Below are positions 31,808 through 40,740 of a stretch of 42,889 bases of DNA, in pieces. Under the pieces are notes generated by a model. The model was not told where the DNA came from. It saw only the letters and a list, made by a program, of their open reading frames with translations, and did not search any database. Location: positions 1-42,889 of the forward strand of contig JBNGIS010019433.1 in NCBI GenBank assembly GCA_049999725.1, given 5' to 3'. Within the stretch, counting starts at the first letter, position 1. Every line of letters starts with the position of its first letter. Source of the DNA: Haplomitrium mnioides (lineage: Eukaryota; Marchantiophyta; Haplomitriopsida; Calobryales). A program made the position numbers and the translations under genes.

Positions 31808-32520
31808 CTACATTACCATTGTGGACTGATTCCGCTCTAGACAGCGTCTGACCATCCCATCATACCCTCTCTTATGCAGTACTCCTTTGATTAAGAGGTA
31901 TGGCTTTACCTTCTTGAGGAATACAACAGCCTCCTCTCTGGTGTTGTCTTTGGGAAGCTGGGCGGAACAGAAGAATTTGGTGATGGTGGCGTAGTCCATG
32001 GCCCTCCCAACTTTCACTTGGAACAGGTCCTCATCAGGGAATTCATCACCTACCTCCTTCTGATTGACAAGTCTAGCAATCCTGGAGAAGAAATCTGCAT
32101 TGCTATGCTTCTTCCCGGACTTGATCCTGACCTTGAAATTGAATTCCTACAGGAGAAGCACCCACCTTGCAATCCAACCGGTGACATCGGGTTTGTTCAC
32201 CATGTATTTGAGTGCATTGTGATTCGTATGGAAGATCACTTTATAATGCAACAAATAATGCCTAAATTTCTTCAAGGCATAGATGATCCCCAAGGCTTCT
32301 CGATCTATGGTAGAGTAATTCTTCTCTGTTGGGGCTAGTAGCCTGCTGGCAAAGTAGATTGGGTGGTCCTGCCCCTTCTCATCCACTTGGGACAACACCA
32401 CTCTGATGCAGAACCCAGACACGTTGATAATCACATGGAAATCCTTCCCCCGGCTGGGAGGGACTAACACAAGGGCGCTCGCCAGCCTTTTCTTCAATTC
32501 TGTAAAGCTTGCTAGCCTCT
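31808..32520 (-). pseudogene. Outer Gypsy RNase H and linker
   Basis: The RNase H lies in the frame 32707-32147: ALVLVPPSRGKDFHVIINVSGFCIRVVLSQ, HPIYFASRLLAPTEKNYSTIDREALGIIYALKKFRHYL, then FHTNHNALKYMV. Family members have Asp at the first catalytic place (..DASG) and in the T-D-H motif. Both read Asn here (codon 32423-32425 for the first). The frame 32017-31808 is the linker to integrase. The domain would have degraded template RNA, and the changes suggest it is dead. Confidence 0.82.
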
Positions 32521-33290
32521 CAAAGGTGGCCTCAAATGTGCTACCCCCTTGGTCATTTGGGTGAGGGGCAGAGCTACTAAGGCAAATTGGTTGATGAATC
32601 TTTGATAATACCCAACACACCCCAGGAATTCTTGCACCTCCTTCAGGCTGGTGAGAAAGGCAACATTCATCTAGTTGGCGATCTTCTCTTGATCCACCTC
32701 TATCCACCTGTTAGAAATCCGGTGTCCGAGGAGTATCCCCTCCTTCACCCTGAAGAAGTACTTGCCCAGGTTTAATCTCAACCCCATTTCTTTGCACCAT
32801 TGGAGGGTGAGCCTCACATCCCACTCGTGGTTCTCCAGCTTGCCATACACCACGAAGTTGTCGATGAACACTTCCAAGAATTTTTGGAGGTAGTCGTGGA
32901 AGATATTCATCATCATTCGCTGAAATGTACCTGGTGCATTGCACAATCCGAAGGGCATTCTCCTGAAAGCAAACACCCCCCATTCCGTAGTGAGTGTTGT
33001 CTTGAGTTGATCCTCTTCTCGGATCCAGATTTGATTGTATCTTGAGTACCCATCGAGGAAGATGTACACTTCTTACCCCGCCACCAAATCCAGCACCCCA
33101 TCCGTGAAAGGCAACGAATAGTGGTCCTTCTTCGTAGCCTTGTTCAGCTTCCAAAAATCATGGCATACTCGGATCTTCTTCTCCCCGTCTTGTCCCACCT
33201 TCTTGGATACCACTATCAAGGGAGACACCCATTTGCTATTGAGGACTGGGTAGATGAAATCGGCTTCCAACAATTTATCTATCTCCTTCC
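32521..33290 (-). pseudogene. Outer Gypsy reverse transcriptase
   Basis: The N-terminal part (33273-33076) reads FIYPVLNSKWVSPLIVVSKK, KKIRVCHDFWKLNKATKKDHYSLPF. An in-frame TAA follows (33073-33075). The rest (33069-32671) reads FLDGYSRYNQI, FRRMPFGLCNAPGTFQRMM and the active-site box FIDNFVVYG, where the second Asp of the YxDD box is Asn (32857-32859). The 214-codon protease frame upstream is intact, so decay is uneven. These motifs are typical of Ty3/Gypsy RTs without chromodomain. Together with the stop, the enzyme is inactive. Confidence 0.88.
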
Positions 33291-33880
33291 TTTACCAGCA
33301 GGGAGAATCGGGGATTCATTCGGTATTGCCTTTGTTGTATTGGGATCATCGTTGGTTCCAAGTCGATCCGGTGCTCCCCCAATTCTCTCGGGACTCCCTT
33401 CAAATCCACGTGACTCTAAGCAAAGGCATCACTGAAATTATGCAGGAGATTGGTGAGGGTTCGCTATGATTCTCTGGGCAATTAGGAGCCTATGTGGAAG
33501 ATGTGTCATTCTCGGACCACCAATTGCTTGTGTTGAGCATCCCGCACCACCCTTGTCTCGTTACACCCATGGTTGTCCCTTGCTAGCATCAGAGTAACTA
33601 ATCGTACTCCGCCCTCCTCCCGAGGAGCTTCTTTGGACCTCCACGTGTCCACTTTCCGTATCCGATGACCTGCTTTGGACTCCTCTTCCCTTCGGATCCT
33701 GATTTCCTCATCTCTGGTTCGATTTTCTGTGGATTTCCTCCACTGGTGCTCTGTTCTGGCATATGTGGATAATTCGATTTGATTTACGGACACCACACCC
33801 TCCTTCGACAGATCCTCCTTTGTGGCTTCACTCACCATCTGCACCTAGTAGTGGTATTCCAAATCTTCTTCCTCCTTGGA
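33291..33880 (-). other. Protease-RT linker of the outer Gypsy, no domain recognised
   Basis: An open stretch (33844-33506) rich in Arg and Glu (REEESKAGHRIRKVDTW...) matches the region after the inner protease up to its deletion point. No conserved domain is visible. Confidence 0.5.
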
Positions 33881-34525
33881 TCACTCACTGTCATATTTTT
33901 CCTCAGACTGTGTTTCCCCTAGGTGAGGAACATGGCCATAGTGCACTATCGTTTTTTCGAGGCCAAACACCAATTTGGAGTTCCCTCTATTGTGCATAAC
34001 TCGGGCTCCATATAGCCAAGGCCTTCCAATCAACACCAGGTATGGAGACGCTCTGGCAGGTCGCATCACCAAATAGTTCAGCTTGAACTCCTTCCCCCCG
34101 ATGAATGTTGGTATTTGGAGGAGGGAGCCCAATGGCTTCACTTGTGACCCATCCGCTAGTCTCATAATTCTGGCTGCATGCTGGAATTCCGTGAATCCTA
34201 ATTTGTGAGCTGTTTCCTCCACCATGATGTTGACTCCTTCCCCTCCATCTATGGGCACTAATGACAGTGTGCACCCCGCGATTTGGATGTCAATCTCTGA
34301 GGCTCCCTTGTCTTCACAAACCAATTGCAGATCCACTGGAGCTCCTACCTTGGGTAGCCTTCTTCTCTTCTTGGGTCCCATCAGCAATTCACGGAGTTGC
34401 CTTCGATACAGCGGGCTATCCTTAATGAGTTGGCCCACTGTGGCCGTAACAAGACAATCCCGCACATTTGCTTGAATGTTGTAGGGGATGGGCTTTGTCC
34501 CCTCGTCGGAAGCTGCAACCTTCAC
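33881..34525 (-). pseudogene. Outer Gypsy aspartic protease, open frame intact
   Basis: A 214-codon uninterrupted frame. It has YNIQANVRDCLV, LYRRQLRELLMGPKKRRRLPKVGAPVDLQLVCEDKG, the active site LVPIDGGEGVNIM at about residue 105, ADGSQVKPLG, and the C-terminal LIGRPWLYGARVMHN. The Asp-Gly-Gly active site in place of Asp-Thr/Ser-Gly also occurs in Tat/Athila-type plant elements. It is part of a once-continuous Gag-Pol, so its ATG is not a real start. It is the longest intact coding piece of the element. Confidence 0.85.
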
Positions 34526-35100
34526 TCTTGCCTCTTGGGTCCCTCCTTTCTGCTTGCGAACCTCTTTAAGGGTCTCTTCTACTGTCTATTCTTCCTCCAA
34601 GGCTTCCAGAGCCTCCAATTGCCTCCTCACATGGTCTTGCTGCTTCGGGTAGAACCACTTTGGATTATCCCTCTGATAATCTAAATCATTTTGTGATGAG
34701 GTTGCTTGAGCTGCCCCCTTCTTGGCTTTCCACTCAAACTTCTTCTGGCTCTTCTTTTTGACCTTCGCCCCGGCCCAAGTTACCACCCAGAAACAATCCT
34801 TGGGAGTGGGTGTCTCCTATCCTGGCATTCGATTTCCTCCTCCATCTCCAAGGTGATCAGATTGACAATTGCGGGGGGAGGAGGATTTGCGTTTGGCTCA
34901 AGAGGTGCATTTGGCCTTCTAGTTGGGCAATTGACTGCCACATGCCCCTTCTTCTTGCATTGGAAGCACAAGGGAGGTGGTTGGCCATAACCGCTCTTCC
35001 GCGGTTCCAGACAATTGGAAGAAATGTGGCCGGACTGGCCATAATTCCAACATACCATGATCATTGTCTTGGGTGGCCGATTGGCAGCCCATTAATTCAC
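34526..35100 (-). pseudogene. Outer Gypsy Gag C-terminal part, two zinc knuckles left
   Basis: Knuckle 2 (35011-35052) reads CWNYGQSGHISSNC with the second Cys changed to Tyr. Knuckle 3 (34927-34968) reads CFQCKKKGHVAVNC and is intact. Knuckle 1 is missing: compared with the inner copy (about 19456-19650), some 195 bases are deleted near 35110. The linker 34786-34586 is basic and ends in a Leu/Glu-rich helix (RRQLEALEALEEE). Confidence 0.8.
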
Positions 35101-36040
35101 CAGCCCTCCGCTCCTACTCTTCGGGTGGGCAGGGTCTGCCTTCCGGTTTGATCCCAGCCAGGAGGATGTTCATTGCCTCCATCTTGGTGCTCAGCTCTTC
35201 AATCCAATCCCTCCTCCTTGGCTTTCTGCTTGCCTCAAGTTCAGGTTCAGTTTTTCTGTAGTTCCCCTTGTTGGCCCCTTTGCGATAACTTACCTCTTTG
35301 GCCTACTTCTTCTTCTTGAGATCCTTCTTCTTCTTCTTTTTTCTGGACGATCGGTCCTCCTTTGAGCTACTGATGCCTTACTCATTCTCGCTTTTCGAGG
35401 AGGACTCAGAACTCTCATCCGTTTCTTCGTCACTGTCTGATGTGTCCGAAGAGTCATCGGAATCGTATTTGGCCCGTGCCTTCTTGCGGGAACTGGTGAT
35501 TGCAGCTTTGACATGGGATCGGGCTGCATTGACGACTTTTTCCAGAGTCTGTAGATCCGTTTGTCTCACCCAGGTCCCAATTCCCTTGGGTAGAGCTGCT
35601 AAGGACCATACCATGAGCATCTTGTCAGTGGCTGGCGGGTTCAGCTTCTACGCCACCTTCTTGAATTGCTAGAGGAATTTCCTCACAAACTCCTTCTTTT
35701 TCATTTGGAGCTGACCCATCTTGATTAGCGCCTCCGTCTCTTCTCTGATCCCTCGAAATTCCACAATGAATACTGCCTTGAATGCATGCCAGTCTCGCTT
35801 GACATTGTCAGGCAAATCCTTGTACCAAGGCTGGACTTCTCCCTTCAAAACTGTTGGTAGGATCCTAATTTTCACATGGCTTTTGCCATTTGCTACTGCA
35901 ATGTTCTCCTGGTCGTCTAGCCATGTATCTAGGTCATCCTTCGGGCGTCCCTTGAAGGACTTGTATTTGAATCAGCCCCGAAGCCCAGAAGGGGGTACTG
36001 GATTGGCCATCCCTGCACTAGCCACTGCCACTTCCACCCA
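35101..36040 (-). pseudogene. Outer Gypsy Gag N-terminal and middle part
   Basis: Reverse-strand frames 35875-35669 and 35620-35378, with their upstream extension, cover FKYKSFKGRPKDDLD, VQPWYKDLPDNVKRDWHAF, KKEFVRKFL, MLMVWSLAALPKGIGTWVRQTD and the acidic YDSDDSSDTSDSDEE tract followed by a Lys-rich tract. The ATG used in the inner copy is lost; the next candidate reads MANPVPP at about 36009. Stops near 35.65 and 35.38 kb break the frame. Confidence 0.8.
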
Positions 36041-36189
36041 AAAGTCTCTTTTGTCTACCACTCTTCTTCAGCAGACTCACCCATAGTAGCTCTGTGTCTC
36101 GAAATGTGCTTCCCAATCTGTCTTTGGGTCTCTGGTGCACAAGGTGATAACTTGGATCTGGGTTGGTCTCAAGTTTCTCCAAACCTGTG

Positions 36190-36207
36190 GCCCTCCTTCT
36201 AGCACCA
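36190..36207 (-). promoter_or_regulatory. Putative primer-binding site of the outer Gypsy
   Basis: Reverse strand TGGTGCTAGAAGGAGGGC, eight bases inside the LTR end at 36216. It differs by one base from the inner element's site, consistent with the same tRNA primer in both. Confidence 0.65.
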
Positions 36208-36215
36208 AAAATTCA

Positions 36216-38616
36216 TGTCACTCCCCAGCTTCAGGCCTTAACCTTCTCAAGTGTCACTTGGAAGGAATGGGAGGACAAATTCAGGGCTTTAAGGTTCTTT
36301 TCTAAGATGGCCCCTTGCCAGTTATCACTTTGAGGCTTTAAGGATTCTCCCTTTCCTTACAAGCCCTTTGTTCACCTCTCACTCTCTTCAGGTTACAATC
36401 TAGTCATTCATTTATAAAACCCCAAGTCCACATTTACACCACCCAACATGCTTTGTGTAATTCCTTCAATATATTCCAAGGGTCCAAATCTTAGACCATG
36501 GCACCTTGTGTATGCTTTGGGGGCAGAAAAGAGCTGTGATCTGCACCAATGAACAATGATAGAAGACTGGACTCCCCCTCTCAAGGTTGTCACAGGAACT
36601 GATACAGATGTGATTCCTAACTATCCTAATATGAACTATTTCCTAAACTATAAAACAAGGTCAGAAACAGAGAGCACTAACCCCCAGGGTCACAAGACTG
36701 TGTCAAGGGACTTGACTCCCCCCCTCCAGAGTTGTCCCAGGGTCTGCTCAACTGTTCCTGTCAAATCCTAGTCTAGAATGTCTCTTATATACAAAATGCA
36801 GAATGCAAATCTAACTATGAACATATGCACATTCACACCCAACAATGTATTGCAACAAAATAGAGTCCTTGAGGGCTCTTTGGACCTGATCTCTCTAGCA
36901 GATCTCTCCCTTCTGAATCACTTACCACCTTTCCACCTCCACACCAACATCCACACCCATACACCCCTCTCCAGATAGTTTTTCAACTTCCCTCTCGAGA
37001 AGCCATGCTTTTACTTCCTCAGACTAGGAAGAGGATTTCTTTGACTTCCACCACTGGAAGACAGTCTTCCCGATTGCAAGTAGCTTACTCCACCCCTGAG
37101 CCTTGATAGGTCTTCTCCGCAGTGTGCAGGCACTAACGCAGCCACCCTCTCTCAGCTCCACTTGAAGAATTACACCATAGCGCACTCTAAGCACTCTAGG
37201 TCGATGCTCCCGCACAAGGAATGTAGAGACGACTCCAAGATCCCACTTGGCAGCCTCTCCAAATTCTCAACAGGCTAGATTCCCTTCTAGACTCCCGTAT
37301 CAATCCACCTCCGCTCTTGGTCCACTTACGGGGATGAGTTCACTTGGATCGCCCTAGCCCGCCACCTCTCCATGAAGACTTGCAGACTCCCTGGGACCGA
37401 CACATCATCTGTTGTCGCGCCGTCCAACGCCGCTCCGCAAAGGGGCAGACGGACTGTCGCTTTGACTTCTTTTCGACGTTGACCCACAAACTTTCCCCAA
37501 TTCTCACGAGGATGCCACGTCATCCGAAGAACCACCTGCCTCGTTGAGTAAGAACAATGTCTTCATCGTCATTTTAAAGCCATCTTGTCAAAAAGCTCGC
37601 GATAAGAACAACAGGCGCCCTAAGCTCCCTTCACTAAGTTGTGACCAAGCTTGATATAAGAACCTCAAAGACCTCCTTTTTGAACCAACCCCTTGCACGC
37701 CTCCTCGAACTTTCAAACGTTGCATCTGTACTCCTTCGAACTTTCAAATTTATCCTCTCCCAGTCCGAATCTTCGATAGATCATCCTTTCGGCTGATCCC
37801 TCCTTGCTTCTTCTGGTCGGATCTCCCAACAGATCCCTATTAAGTGGGCTCTCCACATCGGAAGCTCACTTGGAACCCACTTAACCAGGCTCCCCATTTA
37901 GGAAGGCTGAGTCCCGCTAAGTTTTTCGTGGCCCGCCACCTCTTCGTTGAAGACCTGCGGACTCTCTGGAGACGTCACGCAGCCCGTCGAATCCCCTGAA
38001 GCACTCTGGAGATGCCACATTTCTGTTGAATCTTTTGAAGCCCTCAGAAGACTCCACGTTTCCACTAAAACCTGCGGATATCAAAGAAAGGGGTCGGACC
38101 ATTGTAGAGCTCGTCTCACGCTTGCAGGATCGAGGCGTCCCCCACTCCTTGGTCTAACCCGTGCTTATGAAGGTCCTAACACCTCATTCCTATCTCCAAT
38201 CCTTGCTTCTGATGTGTGGTATCTCCAAGCGTGCTCTACAGTCTCCCTCTTCCTTGAGCGCTTTCAGATTTCTGCCTTGTAGCTCCGCTCTTCCTCCTTC
38301 GATCGCTTCGCCTTTGGTGAGCGCGCCCTCCTCCCCTCTAGGTCTCGATTCCCGCATCCCCATCATCTCTACGGGCTCTCATTGGCTTCCTTCGAATTTT
38401 AGTGGTGCCCCCTCACTTGCTAGTGGCTACTGTTCCCTTCCCTTCTTCCTCAATGATCCCATTCTCCTCCTTAGATTCATGCGCTCTGCTCGTACCGACA
38501 ATTTGAAGGATTCCTACTGCTTCTGAGGCGCTTTTGCCCTTACCAGAGGGGAATTGTGTCAATGTTGCTTCCTCATTGCAGAATTCTAAGTCAGCGCTCC
38601 AATTCCCTAGCGGACA
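36216..38616 (-). mobile_element. Outer Gypsy 5' LTR (shortened)
   Basis: Runs from TGTCACTCCCCAGCTTCAGG to AATTCCCTAGCGGACA, 2.40 kb. The first 1.13 kb match 9358-10490 and the rest match 29.07-30.50 kb. The ~1.3 kb between those points in the 3' LTR is absent, with the junction near 37350-37365. It keeps TGACGTGG (37515), TTGACC (37479) and three TAAGAAC words (near 37550, 37605 and 37659). The GATATAAGAAC stretch may contain the TATA box on the reverse strand. No gene lies in it. Confidence 0.9.
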
Positions 38617-38621
38617 GTTAT
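38617..38621. repeat. Target-site duplication GTTAT, right copy (outer Gypsy)
   Basis: Identical to 9353-9357. Confidence 0.92.
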
Positions 38622-38903
38622 GCCAATTGATTAATCATATTAGTCTTCATACTAGCAAGCCTTTTATCCAACACCCTATTATCATTCATGAAGATAATTG
38701 TCAATGTGTTCAAATTTCTCAAGGCTTTATTTAGGATGACCAGATTAAACATATTGCCTTTTAAGTTCTTTTATACACATGAACAACATGGCGATCAAAT
38801 TCGTGTTCAATGGATATCCAACAAAGATACTAGAGTTGACTTGTTTACTAAGCCCTTGCCTCCATCACTTCCTAAGGAGCATATAGCTAGCATTGGACTT
38901 TGA
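38622..38903 (+). pseudogene. Copia RNase H, C-terminal part
   Basis: Continues the Copia RNase H cut at 9357. It has CQLINHISLHTSKPFIQHP, then HEDNCQCVQISQ, then after one stop KFFYTHEQHGDQIRVQWISNKDTRVDLFTKPLP. The DNxxC, FFYTHE and D-LFTKPLP motifs are the classical Copia RNase H end. The stop is at 38733-38735. A short non-coding tail follows up to the polypurine tract. Confidence 0.9.
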
Positions 38904-39340
38904 TGATTATCTTCTTTACCTCTAGCTGATGCTTGATTATGCAATTTGTTTTTTGGAGTTTTCGGATCCAAATCTTATTATTTCTTCATTTATGTCAAAT
39001 ATGTCATATGTTGTTTTTTATACAAGAATTGTGGATTGTATCAATGCCTTTATTGTCAATTTTTTGGATATATCCAAAGTTGGTGTTCATTTTTCAACAG
39101 TTTATAGGATATGAAGAGCACTCATTATAACTTTGCTCATCTTTAACATTGCAAATTTTTCTTTCTAATTATTTTCTTAACATTATTATTTGTGATTATT
39201 ATGTTCGATGCCACTATCTGTATGTGGTGGTGCTCTTTCCTCCATAAAAAACCAGGGGGGTTCGATGAGGCCACACATCATAGTATAGTTTAGGTCAAGT
39301 ATTTCTTGGCTCTTCCAAAGTCTTTTTTTTTTAGGTCAGC
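38904..39340. other. Copia 3' untranslated stretch
   Basis: AT-rich sequence between the pol stop and the polypurine tract. Short open frames are not conserved protein. Nothing else is recognised. Confidence 0.6.
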
Positions 39341-39351
39341 CAAAGGGGGAG
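39341..39351 (+). promoter_or_regulatory. Polypurine tract of the Copia element
   Basis: AAAGGGGGAG immediately before TGTTATAACCCC at 39352, the expected position at the edge of the 3' LTR. Confidence 0.9.
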
Positions 39352-39532
39352 TGTTATAACCCCAATTAAACTTAACCCTAGTCACTTAACTATCTTACTC
39401 TAGTTAAGGAGTTTATGGTAGTTACCTAACCTCCACTCTAACTATAGACTCTAAAGATGGATGTATATGTATAGCGCATATGATAATGAGAGAAACGTTG
39501 AGATATTGAGACCACAAGCTAATGCGCCGCTT

Positions 39533-40222
39533 CTCGCAAATTCACCAAAATAATTGCAACATTCATCATGAAAGTGCTACTTCACAAATTCACCAAATTG
39601 AGGCATTTATTGTGAAAGTGCAAGTTCACAAATTCACTAAAATAATTGCAGCATTCATCATGAAAGTGCTACTTCACAAATTCACCAATTGGAGCATTCA
39701 TTGTGAAAGCAATAATTTACAAATTCATCAAATTGCAGCATTCATTGTGAAGGCACTAATTCAAGAATTCATCAAATTCCAGGATACATCATGAAAGCAC
39801 TAATTTATGAATTTACTTGAGTGTAGCATTTATCCTCAAAGCACTGACTCACGAATTCACCAAATTGAAGAATTTACAAGATTGCAACACACATCATGAA
39901 AGAATTGCTTCAAGAATTCACCAATTTCCAACATTCACAAGATTGCAGCATTCATCATGTGAAAATGCTAATTCACCAAATTGCACCTTTCAAGAGATTG
40001 CAACATTCATCGTGAAAGCACTAACTCACAAACTCACCACATTAGAGCTTTTCTCATAATCTAGCATTCATTGTGAAAAGCACTAATTCATGAATTTACC
40101 AAATTGTAGCATTCATCAAATTGTAGCCTTTATCCAGAAAGCACTTATTTAAAAATTAACCAAATTGCAGCATTCATTGTGTAGCGTTAGTTTACGAATT
40201 CATCAAATTCCAGCATTCACTC
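39533..40222. repeat. Minisatellite of ~42-48-bp units in the Copia LTR
   Basis: About fifteen degenerate units built on CATTCATCATGAAAGCACTA followed by a CACAAATTCACCAAATTG-like half. Spacing varies with indels. Two early units (39560 and 39655) are nearly identical. A chance open frame reads through part of it. Confidence 0.85.
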
Positions 40223-40301
40223 CTTGTCATTCGATCCTTCCTTTGTTTTTTTTGCTTGTATATATTCTCTTCTCTATAGAGGCCATGCAATTTCTGCGCT
40301 A

Positions 40302-40690
40302 AGCAACTCGAATCTTGCTTAGGTGGTGGTAGGTCCAATAACTTTGTGTCACAACTCTCCTTTGTGAGTGTGTGCTTGTTGGCGCTACCAGCTTCATCAC
40401 TTTGTTGTGCTCTTTCTCTTTTTATATCATCAACTCTTAAGGTAAGGACATCTGCTCTTGGCTCCTTTATAATGGTGAGGGAGTCTCTTCATGGTCGGTC
40501 GAGCAATTCTAATCTTGCTCAGGTGATGATGACTTTTTGTCGCAACTTTCCTTCATGATTGTGTGCTTGTTGGCACTACCAGCTTCATCACTTTGTCGTG
40601 TTCATCATCTTTTTATAGCATTAGTCCTTAAGGTAGCGACATCTGCCCTTGGCTCCTTTTGAACGGCGAGAAAGTCTCCTTATGGTCAAT
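40302..40690. repeat. ~191-bp tandem duplication in the Copia LTR
   Basis: TGTGCTTGTTGGC[G/A]CTACCAGC occurs at 40371 and 40562, and the flanking text (CTAATCTTGCTCAGG before; GACATCTGC and TTGGCTCCTTT after) is repeated at the same distance. Confidence 0.8.
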
Positions 40691-40740
40691 TGATAGAACT
40701 ACTCCAAGAAGAACAGATTGGTCTGGTTGTGAGTAGGTTA

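Larger units (their letters stand above)
9358..38616 (-). mobile_element. Outer Ty3/Gypsy element, host of all further insertions
   Basis: The ends are TG (9358) and CA (38616), with the same 5-bp sequence on both sides. On the reverse strand the order is 5' LTR (38616-36216), primer-binding site, gag, protease, RT, RNase H, integrase, polypurine tract (30510-30497), and 3' LTR (30496-28062 plus 10637-9358). The protease-RT-RNase H-integrase order, with integrase last, is diagnostic for Ty3/Gypsy. No chromodomain is visible after integrase, and the RT motifs (ATKKDHYSLPF, FLDGYSRYNQ) are closest to non-chromovirus plant lineages such as Tat/Athila. The 3' LTR was later split by a 17.4-kb insertion of a relative. 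Confidence 0.92.
39352..40715 (+). mobile_element. Copia 3' LTR (right end tentative)
   Basis: Starts TGTTATAACCCCAATTAAAC after the polypurine tract. The right end is placed at the last CA before the inverted-repeat arm (AAGAACA at 40709-40715). It cannot be confirmed, because no 5' LTR survives in the window to align with. Internally it holds a 42-48-bp minisatellite and a 191-bp tandem duplication, which together make up most of its length. Confidence 0.7.

Noticed and set aside
39533-40222. CRISPR-like array of short repeats
   Set aside because: Units are degenerate and contiguous, with no constant repeat/unique spacer pattern, and lie in a plant LTR.
40716-40740. GATTGGTCTGGTTG read as a Copia primer-binding site after the LTR
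   Set aside because: It would make 39352-40715 a 5' LTR, but no Copia internal region follows. The upstream polypurine tract shows this is the 3' LTR.
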